A stretch of 13,714 nucleotides of DNA from Pelagophyceae sp. CCMP2097 (Eukaryota > Sar > Pelagophyceae), in contig MU657471.1 in NCBI GenBank assembly GCA_026770575.1, positions 47,311-61,024 of the forward strand, read 5' to 3'. This document shows positions 7,503 through 13,714 of the stretch, one piece after another. The notes under the pieces are model-generated. The model worked only from the letters and a program-made list of their open reading frames with translations. It had not been told where the DNA came from and ran no database searches. Each line of letters starts with the position of its first letter. Within the stretch, counting starts at the first letter, position 1. Both the position numbers and the translations under genes were made by a program.

Positions 7503-8274
7503 AAGATAAGTTGGATATTTTTATTTCATTTAAGTTTCTAAAATATCGTCTTGGTGTCTCATATAAAGTAATGAGGAGAAAGTCTCCTTTTTTTTGATAA
7601 ACAAAGTTATTCAATTGGTTGAACTCATCGTTACTTAAATTACTTAAAAATTCCTGATGCAAAATTTCGCTGCGTCGTGAATTAATCTGTTTGAAAACAA
7701 TTAAAAAACTCAAATTTTCACGAATAAATGGACTGAGAAAATACACATCTTGGACTAAAAAAATAAGTGTGTCTTTTAGATGACGTCGGGCAATAACCAA
7801 TTGTACCAATCTTTCTAAAAGCACATTCGTTCCATAGTTTTGAACCAATGTCATCTAAAACGATTAAAGTATCGAGTCCTTCTCTCGAAGTTTCTTCCAA
7901 ACTGGTTAAGGTGTAATCTAAAATATCGTTTGTAAAATCTGAAAATTTTTGTGAGTCTGGCAAACTTTCAAAAGGATTTTTGACCATTGATTTAAGCGTC
8001 GATAAGGGGATGCATGTAATAATTTTATCAAAAACTCCATTTAAATTCTATATTTTTTGCTTTGTAATAATGAGATAAGAGCGCTCGTTTTACCGCTCCC
8101 CGCCGCACCAGTATACACAATGACAGACGAGGAACTCGGGAAAGGCGTGGATTTTATATAATCTGCTTTTTTATTCGAATTAGTCGATTTGTCATAATAT
8201 GTAAAATCGCTATCGACGTGTTGTTTCATGACTTCGACGCCGAGGTTTTCATTATTAATCTCTGTTATTTTCAT
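7483..8274 (-). pseudogene. Genome-packaging ATPase (A32/FtsK-HerA type), two frameshifts
   Basis: Three consecutive frames on the minus strand join into one protein of about 260 residues, the usual length for the DNA-packaging ATPase of PLVs. The first piece (8274-8041) ends just after the P-loop GAAGSGKTS (8083-8109). The second (to about 7840) begins FDKIIT and contains the Walker B strand LIVLDDIGS (7841-7867) with its Asp pair. The third (to 7483) starts at NVLLERLVQLVIARRH, continues VQDVYFLSPFIRENLS and ends in the typical FLLITLYET region. Breaks are near 8045 and near 7835. The enzyme would power loading of DNA into the capsid shell. Both nucleotide-binding motifs survive, so the breaks may be recent or assembly errors in AT-rich runs. 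Confidence 0.85.
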
Positions 8275-8484
8275 TATTAAATGTGTTTTTTTTAATTGTA
8301 TAATTTTAAAATACTTTGTTTTTTTTATTATTTTTTGAAAACTTGTTATAGTTAAAATAATTGTCAGAAAACTTCATTAATTGTCGTATACTATCAAATA
8401 GTAAAAAACCAATCAATTCATAATGCTTTACATCATTGAAAATTAAAAGTACAATTTTTTTATTATTTATTATTAGAAATATTA
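8275..8484. other. AT-rich intergenic region between capsid and ATPase genes
   Basis: About 210 bp with long T and A runs and no supported frame on either strand. It holds the end region of the capsid gene and the presumed promoter of the ATPase on the minus strand. No clear hairpin or conserved motif was found. Confidence 0.4.
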
Positions 8485-9825
8485 TTAAATTGAAATCTCG
8501 AAATTGCTTGAGCCATCAATCATGTTGGCAGAAATCATGGCATCATAAGTCATGAAGACTTGCAATTTATAGGGAACTTGTGTCTGGGTTAAAAATTCAA
8601 GTTGTAACTGTGTAACGGTTGAAGACAGGTCCATGCCACTTCGAATTGATTCAGAACGATTGGCAACACTGTCCAAATCGAAACTCATATTATAACCCGC
8701 TCCGGAGTATCGAATCGAATTATCGAGGCCTGGAATACTTAGGTCTTACAGACAATGTTGTGTTTACCTGGAATGAGTTTTCTGCACGGCTGGGTCACAA
8801 TCGATACCGCCTGACAATAAAATCTGTTGACCATCAATAAATAAAGTAACGGTTTTAAGATTAGCTCGTACATAATCGAATTTGGCAGTCCCTGGTGTTG
8901 AAACTGTTGATAATGAAAAATATATGGCATTTGCCGATGAATACGAAAACCGGATATTGAATGTGCTTATGTTTGTCAATGCAGGAATTGAAGACTGGTA
9001 AAATCCTGTATTATTCGACAGAAATTTAAAAACACCATCATGGGACATCATAATAGATTTGTCGACCTCAATGGGAACCTCGACGACGGCAAGAACAATC
9101 TCAATGTTTGTAAATATAAGACCGTCTGGATTTTGTGAATGAGCCTGAGCAGCGGTGTTGGCATTCCCCTCGTTGGCCGCTTTCGCTGGTACCTCCGGCT
9201 GCATATCGAAACGAGGGGCACTCGTACCCAAATTTTTGTTTAGGAGTTCGCCATTTGATTGGACGTATTCCAGATTCGAGGTTATATCGCCAAGGGCTAT
9301 ATCGATTTGAAGTGAGTCGGATGTTCCGAGTGTGATATACTTGTTATTCGCAAACATTGACGAAACAAGATGTGGCAACGGGTCGGTGAATGTGACAGAT
9401 TCACCGGCGTCCATAACTCGACCACTTAAATGGTCAAACATGCCATGCATGACCGCACCGTCTTTTAACATGTACTCTTTTGGGACTTGCAATTTGGTAA
9501 ACATGGTTCTATAATTGGCGTAGTTTGATATAGAAGACAACACATTACCCTGTTGTCTCAATGTCACTCCACTGAAAAATGCTGCAGCCCCGGCAACAGA
9601 ACTAATCTGTGCCGCCACCGACGATTTGACTGTAAATTTAATGTAAGAATTTGCCGGGTCGAAATATGCTCCGCTTCGGTTGCTTGGGAGTTGAAAACGA
9701 ACTCGTTCACCCGCACGAGCCGAAGAGCCACTGATAGGAGTGATTCGAGAATAAACTAGTCTTGCGGGCGCACTACGAGGCTTATTTTCTGATTGGAAAC
9801 GTTGTGATATTACTGTGTCTTGCAT
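8485..9825 (-). pseudogene. Major capsid protein (double jelly roll type), disrupted near C-terminus
   Basis: Reading from the ATG at 9825 (MQDTVISQRFQ) the frame is open to a TAA at 8764-8766, then a second TAA at 8746-8748, and then the same frame resumes as LSIPGLDNSIRYSGAGYN and ends at 8485. Full length is about 446 codons. The first residues fit the capsid pattern of PLVs: a basic N-terminus, the RVRFQLPSNRSGAYFDP stretch near residue 40, then beta-rich sequence. Between 8,700 and 8,775 other frames read sensibly (one gives NSFQVNTTLSVRP), so two compensating indels are likelier than two nonsense changes. This would be the hexameric shell protein of an icosahedral virion. Assignment as capsid rests on this fold-like pattern, gene order (next to ATPase and minor capsid) and length. 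Confidence 0.8.
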
Positions 9826-9870
9826 TATTACATACAAGATTTTATTATTTATAATTATTTTTTTAAATTT

Positions 9871-10323
9871 TTATAATTCTGTTTCGTAATTGATTTGTAA
9901 TATAATCTGACAATCGTGGTCAGGTATTTTATTTTTAAAAGAATTTAGTTTAAACCGAATAATTCGTGGTAATTCACTAATAACATAGGTAGGCGAATTC
10001 CCATTATAACAACTTAATTTATCAATCTGAATTAATTGAGTCAGGATAATATCTCGTGTTCCACTCAATGATTTAAAATTTTGACAATTTAAATAATCGC
10101 ATGATAAGGTGTTATATACTTCACCAGAAACAATTGGTCCAGTGGTATTTTGAATGTATTGGATGTTCATAGAATGCAATTTAATTGTTATTTTTGTATT
10201 ATTTGGATTTCGTCTTAGGGATTGAAAACAATCAGTTGATAAATTAAATTCGAATATGTTTGTTGAAGGAGACCCTCCCCCTGAGCGCAAATCAAAACTT
10301 ATGTAGTCTGTTTTTTTCTCCAT
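9871..10323 (-). CDS. Minor capsid (penton-type) candidate
   Basis: An intact 150-aa frame from the ATG at 10323 to 9871. It is rich in beta-forming residues, with no long helix, and a small-jelly-roll look: KITIKLHSMNIQYI, then DYLNCQNF, then DIILTQLIQIDK and a C-terminal strand CQIILQINY. PLVs and virophages place a single-jelly-roll penton protein beside the major capsid gene, and this gene sits directly upstream of the capsid gene with only about 45 bases between them. The assignment rests on size, composition and position rather than a signature motif. Its openness contrasts with the broken capsid gene next to it. Confidence 0.6.
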   Translation of the reverse strand: MEKKTDYISFDLRSGGGSPSTNIFEFNLSTDCFQSLRRNPNNTKITIKLHSMNIQYIQNTTGPIVSGEVYNTLSCDYLNCQNFKSLSGTRDIILTQLIQIDKLSCYNGNSPTYVISELPRIIRFKLNSFKNKIPDHDCQIILQINYETEL

Positions 10324-10328
10324 ATATA

Positions 10329-10697
10329 TTAACCATATTTATTATTTTTAATATCTTTTTGAGTATCAATTACAGTTTTTTCCAAACTTTCAATAGCCCT
10401 GTTATATTTTCCTTTTTTATAGGCGCGACTGGAATCACTCAATCCCTGTGCTGTATTGCCGGACGCTCGGAGTGCAACACTGGCGGCGGCGAGGGGTGCA
10501 GATAACTCAGGCTGTCCTGCTAATAGCAATAGAGACGATGCCGTTCCCCCGATTTTTGAGGTTTTTTTTAAAAAATTGCTGGTATTTTCTAAAATGCTCG
10601 GGAGTTTGTTCGCTATACCACGTGCAACCTGTGTGCTTTTCATTGAAAGAGAACGAAAAAGTCTATTAGATTTTTTACCAATTGATTTAAATCCCAT
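10329..10697 (-). CDS. Small basic amphipathic virion protein candidate
   Basis: Encodes 122 residues. The N-terminus is basic (GKKSNRLFRSLSMKS), the centre is a hydrophobic Ala/Leu/Gly stretch with SSLLLLAGQPEL and APLAAASVALRASG (residues about 53-80), and the C-terminus is charged (YKKGKYNRAIESLEK). This layout resembles the small membrane-active or core proteins (pVI/pX-like) found next to capsid genes in polinton-like viruses and related lineages. That comparison is by layout only. Its stop lies 5 bases from the ATG of the minor capsid gene, consistent with co-expression. Confidence 0.55.
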   Translation of the reverse strand: MGFKSIGKKSNRLFRSLSMKSTQVARGIANKLPSILENTSNFLKKTSKIGGTASSLLLLAGQPELSAPLAAASVALRASGNTAQGLSDSSRAYKKGKYNRAIESLEKTVIDTQKDIKNNKYG

Positions 10698-10701
10698 ATA
10701 A

Positions 10702-11193
10702 TTACAAATAAAAATTAATGATTTTGTTTTTAATGTTTTCGTTTCGAAAAAACATTTTTTTTAACTCACTGTCAGTAAAAATGTAGTTAATAGAATGTGT
10801 TCGTTTAAAAAGATTAAATCTAAGTTGTTGGAGTTCTTTTGCATTTAATAAAATACTGACATTTTTATTCGCAACAACTTGCATGTATTTAATTTGTTTA
10901 TTGACAGTCGATTGATTTAAAGGTTCATTCGTATCGGTTTCAATTGGTGTTAAAACTAATTCAATAGTCATACTCCATTTGTTTTTCATAAAAATGTCTT
11001 TGTTTGCATCATTTAAAAGCCTCAGCATAAAAGATTTTAATATTTTCTCGTTTATAATAGATTTTCGATTATTTTCGTTTTGATAAATTACATAAAACCT
11101 GAATTCAGATTTTATTGGTATTTTACCAATTTCCGAGATGTTTTTTTTATCAGAGTCTGGATTTATATTATTTTTTTTAAATTCTAAAAACAT
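10702..11193 (-). CDS. Hypothetical protein, 163 aa
   Basis: Open from the ATG at 11193 to 10702, 4 bases before the next gene. It has Lys/Asn-rich sequence with alternating strands, including FRFYVIYQNENNRK, then MTIELVLTPIETDTN, and a basic C-terminal end. No recognised domain. Its position inside the virion cluster suggests a structural or assembly protein, but nothing in the sequence proves it. Confidence 0.65.
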   Translation of the reverse strand: MFLEFKKNNINPDSDKKNISEIGKIPIKSEFRFYVIYQNENNRKSIINEKILKSFMLRLLNDANKDIFMKNKWSMTIELVLTPIETDTNEPLNQSTVNKQIKYMQVVANKNVSILLNAKELQQLRFNLFKRTHSINYIFTDSELKKMFFRNENIKNKIINFYL

Positions 11194-11205
11194 TAAATTT
11201 TAATA

Positions 11206-11682
11206 TTAAATATTTTGGTATATATCAATTGGTTGACTTGATATTAAAATTTCATCATCGATTGTTTTTGCAAGTTTTAAAAAATCAATAAAAATATCTC
11301 CTATTAATTTAACTGGAATATCTGACTCTATTTTAAATTTCAAACTATTTCTGTTAAAACTCAAAATTATATTTATCTCATTGAATAACTTAAATTTCTT
11401 ATTCACATAGGCAACTATATCACGCACTGTTTAAAATCCTTCGTCAAATATGACATCCCGTGTGACTTCCGTACCACCGAATAGACTAAATTTTATTTGA
11501 TTTTTTAAATAATTTGTTTCAATATTATAAATGGAGTTTAATTAAGAAAAATCGGTTATTGCCATCGAACAAGAATAATTTTTCAATTTTATCGTTTCAC
11601 TCAAATCGTAAAAATATGTTCCGTTAAGTTCATCATAGATTGAATTACTATTATTCAAATTGATATTTACAATTGTAGTCAT
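11206..11682 (-). pseudogene. Virion-cluster protein with two in-frame stops
   Basis: A single frame begins at the ATG at 11682 (MTTIVNINLNNSNSIYDEL) and runs 158 codons to 11206, but carries TAA at 11542-11544 (codon 47) and at 11431-11433 (codon 84). The two flanking halves match in style: SETIKLKNYSCSMAITDF on one side, and VRDIVAYVNKKFKLFNE on the other. A phrase such as DEGF followed by the stop and then TVRDI resembles the DGxYxxxDL turn seen in viral and phage fibre or vertex proteins, where the missing residue would normally be Tyr. I infer an old minor structural protein. Only the last 73 codons (11427-11206) are open, from a GTG that is unlikely to be a real start. Confidence 0.6.
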
Positions 11683-11702
11683 ATAATAAATATATAAAAA
11701 TA

Positions 11703-11894
11703 TTAAAAATAAATTGTTCGATTCGATTGGTATTTAAAATAGTTTGATGGATTCGCACGATTCATCATGACTTGTTTTAATGGTTTAAAATCACTCGTTC
11801 TATATTCACGTTTAGTATATTGTAGAGCCGCTTTCAAGTATGCTTTTTCTGCCTTTTTGAATTGATTAATAACAAATCCATAATTTAAATAATA
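11703..11894 (-). pseudogene. Possible remnant of a small basic protein
   Basis: An open minus frame of 63 codons, bounded upstream by a TAA at 11895-11897 and ending at a TAA at 11703-11705. It reads YYLNYGFVINQFKKAEKAYL and then KREYRTSDFKPLKQVMMNRA, a helical, basic, protein-like sequence. It has no ATG at its left; an ATG overlaps the NYG codons in another frame, so a start may have been lost to a single indel. Family unknown. It precedes the broken gene at 11206-11682. Confidence 0.4.
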
Positions 11895-11900
11895 TTATTT
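11887..11900. repeat. 14-bp perfect palindrome between divergent genes
   Basis: AAATAATATTATTT reads the same on both strands. It sits between the small plus-strand gene from 11927 and the minus-strand remnant ending upstream at 11894, in pure A/T sequence. It could be part of a shared two-way promoter or a low-complexity coincidence. Confidence 0.3.
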
Positions 11901-11926
11901 TTGATTTTTATTTTTTAAATAATAAT

Positions 11927-12100
11927 ATGGAATCTTTCTTTTTAAATAATAACAACCAGCCTCATATTTACATTATCATTATATCCCTATTTATTGGATG
12001 CTATTGGAAAACAGTTAAATTATTTGTTATTTCGAGAATTTCGCATTTGGAAGTCGGCTGTTTAAAAGTCGATAATAATCCTTTTATTGACACCGAATAA
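11927..12100 (+). CDS. Small single-pass membrane protein, 57 aa
   Basis: ATG at 11927 to TAA at 12098-12100. After about 14 polar residues (ESFFLNNNNQP) comes a hydrophobic segment HIYIIIISLFIGCYW of about 15-16 residues, then LFVISRI and a short polar tail ending DTE. It fits one membrane crossing near residues 15-28. Plus-strand orientation opposes all neighbours. It ends 3 bases before the stop of the fibre gene (12104), a tight tail-to-tail arrangement that argues the frame is real. Small membrane proteins are common in viruses of this type. The function is unknown. Confidence 0.55.
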   Translation: MESFFLNNNNQPHIYIIIISLFIGCYWKTVKLFVISRISHLEVGCLKVDNNPFIDTE

Positions 12101-12103
12101 CAA

Positions 12104-13714
12104 TTAAACCAATTCATACACATTAACACAAAACTTCGCATCTGTAATACTATTGTTCGTATCACGAGTTATTACTCTGAAGCCCTTGGCTCCCACAATA
12201 CCGCTTTGTAACCCATTTCTTGAAAATTGGTTATTTACCCCATATTGGTCGATTTGAGTAAATCCTGCTGATACGTTTTCCATAAGATTTGCATTTATTA
12301 TCATATTTCCTGTCAATCCTGGTGTAGAAAATGTTATGATATACACTCCGCGCGTGTCGTTTGGGCTCCGTTTGGCAGTACACTTACTTCCATATAAAAA
12401 ATCCCCATTACGAGAGACCGTCGCACAACATTTAAATTGAACGTTGGAATTTGGTAGTGAAAGGTATGCCGTAGGAACTCCGTTCGCATCGTTGGCGCTT
12501 ATCATAGTAAAATCGGCAACTGCAAAATTGATATTAAAATCAGGTACGTTATACTTGGCATTTTTAAAGTGGCTCACAACATTATTAATTACTTTGGTTA
12601 TGGAATAGTCGAATGCCTTGAAAGTTGTCGTTGAAGCCGCTTCAATGCCACTATCAACAAAAACAAGGGCATTTTTCATTGTAGCGATAATTTGATTGGG
12701 AATATCTGATTTTTTATATCCATCTGTGAAAATTGTAAATTTAGAACCGGTGGTATCGACTGATGTAGAAGTTGCTGACCCCGCCGCGTCTGTTATTGTC
12801 ACTGGGACATTCGGCGATAAATTTGATATAACCCCCGAAGAATCGACCGATATATTACTTCCTCCGGTATAGAGTAACGATTTAATTGAAAATGAGGGAT
12901 AAGTCCCAATAATCGATGTTCCTCCTACTCCGCTTAATGATACTATTTTATCCGGTGCTGAATTATTTATATTTCCCGCTCCGTCAACACTTATCGAAGT
13001 ACCACCTTTAAATAGGCAACTCAAAACATTAGACGTTGATATTGCGATGTTCGTTCCCGCTGTGTAAGTCGTATTTGTATCTGTTGAACTTATAACATTA
13101 GACGCTAATATTGCCACGTTCGGTCCTGCTGTATACGTTGTATTTGTATCTGTTGAACTTATAACATTTGTGCCCGAAATTGCGACATTCGTTCCTGCTG
13201 TATACTTTGTGTTTATTGAACTGATAACGTTACCGGTAGAAATTGCGACGTTCGTTCCCGCCGTGTAAGTCGTATTTGTATCTGTTGAACTTATAACATT
13301 AGACGCAGAAATAGCGACGTTCGTTCCTGCTGTGTATTGAGTATCTGTATCTGTTGAACTTATAACATTTGTAGGAGATATTGCGACGTTTGTCCCGGCT
13401 GTATACTTCGTATCTGTTGAACTAATAACATTGTCGGTGATATTGCGACGTTTGTCCCGGCTGTATACTTCGTATCTGTATCTGTTGCACTTATAACATT
13501 AGACGCTGATATTAAGACGTTCGTTCCTGCCGTGTACTTTGTATCAGTTGAACTTATAACATTTGTCGGAGATATTGCGACGTTTGTCCCGGCTATATAC
13601 TTCGTATCTGTATCTGTTGAACTTATAACATTTGACGCCGAAATAGCGACGTTAGTTCCTGCTGTATACTTCGTATCTGTATCTGTTGAACTTATAACAT
13701 TAGACGCTGATATT
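12104..13714 (-). pseudogene. Repetitive fibre/adhesin-like protein, partial, one frameshift
   Basis: The gene runs off the right edge. The first ten or so units, each close to ISASNVISSTDTDTKYTAGTNVA (69 bp, or 63 bp where one DT is missing), cover about 13050-13714. Similar tYTAGTN-type repeats are seen in phage and viral tail-fibre stalks, where they form trimeric beta-structure. A short linker with SVSGAGN-like and SLSGVGGTS motifs follows, then about 190 C-terminal residues with RGVYIITFSTPG, GFRVITRDTNN and a final AKFCVNVYELV, resembling the head domains of fibres that bind receptors. One base is missing near 13431 (unit 5), shifting all later sequence. From there to 12104 the frame is open. 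The start lies outside the window; the GTG at 13117 is only an internal codon. It would mediate attachment to a host surface. Confidence 0.65.
13050..13714 (-). repeat. In-gene repeat array of 63/69-bp units
   Basis: At least ten imperfect units with the DNA core GCAGGAACGAACGTCGC and ATGTTATAAGTTCAAC (minus sense). Units come in two lengths that differ by one repeated GATACA, six bases, which preserves the frame. Units vary at two or three positions each, so homogenisation is incomplete. Copy number probably varies between related copies. Confidence 0.85.

Noticed and set aside
8619..9759. Plus-strand open frames across the capsid gene.
   Set aside because: They are shadows of the capsid gene on the minus strand and show no family features.
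2525..11682. Reassigned stop codons (TAA/TAG read as an amino acid) to explain the many in-frame TAA.
   Set aside because: TGA is also among the stops, frameshifts occur in several genes, and long clean genes such as the first 350 codons of the capsid and the GIY-YIG gene contain no in-frame TAA although they use Tyr and Gln often. Decay fits better.
1338..13714. A true Polinton/Maverick element.
   Set aside because: No protein-primed PolB, retroviral integrase or adenovirus-like protease is seen; the replication gene is TV-Pol plus superfamily 3 helicase and the integrase is a tyrosine recombinase. The missing genes could still lie outside the window.
13050..13714. CRISPR or non-coding satellite in the 63/69-bp repeats.
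   Set aside because: Unit lengths are multiples of three, substitutions are largely codon-tolerable, and the frame continues into a globular domain, so it is a coding repeat.

Overview
The window looks like a decaying virus-derived element integrated in the nuclear genome of a GC-rich microbial eukaryote. Positions 1 to about 1,000 are strongly GC-rich host-type DNA: the possible last codons of a host gene at the left edge, and a 149-bp tandem repeat. Between about 1,000 and 1,210 composition flips to AT-rich, and from there to the right edge the gene content is that of a small double-jelly-roll-capsid DNA virus of the polinton-like virus (PLV)/virophage type. The host species cannot be named from this sequence. 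The right end of the element lies outside the window.

Layout. The plus-strand left arm is the replication and integration module: an apparently intact GIY-YIG endonuclease (1338-1763); a block of long direct repeats with nested short tandem repeats (1771-2418); a TV-Pol polymerase fused to a D5-like superfamily 3 helicase (2525-5097); a tyrosine recombinase (5168-6292); and a basic coiled-coil protein (6603-7097). One small minus-strand ORF lies between the last two. The right arm is almost entirely minus strand and is the virion module: a Pro-rich protein, a small Lys-rich protein, an A32/FtsK-HerA-like packaging ATPase (7483-8274), the major capsid protein (8485-9825), a minor capsid candidate (9871-10323), a small amphipathic protein (10329-10697), unknown proteins, and a repetitive fibre-like protein that runs off the right edge (12104-13714). 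A previously unlisted 57-aa membrane protein is encoded on the plus strand at 11927-12100. The two arms converge near 6,970.

State of the element. Most large genes are broken. The polymerase-helicase has five in-frame stops and a frameshift. The recombinase has two stops, two frameshifts and a Gln where the box-II catalytic Arg is expected. The ATPase has two frameshifts, the capsid gene has a short out-of-frame or nonsense segment, a 158-codon minor gene has two stops, and the fibre has one frameshift. GIY-YIG, the minor capsid candidate, the amphipathic protein and the 163-aa hypothetical are open. No protein-primed PolB, adenovirus-type protease or retroviral-type integrase is visible, which argues for a PLV rather than a true Polinton/Maverick. 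The proteins would together have copied, integrated, packaged and encapsidated a small linear dsDNA genome. In this copy most could no longer work.
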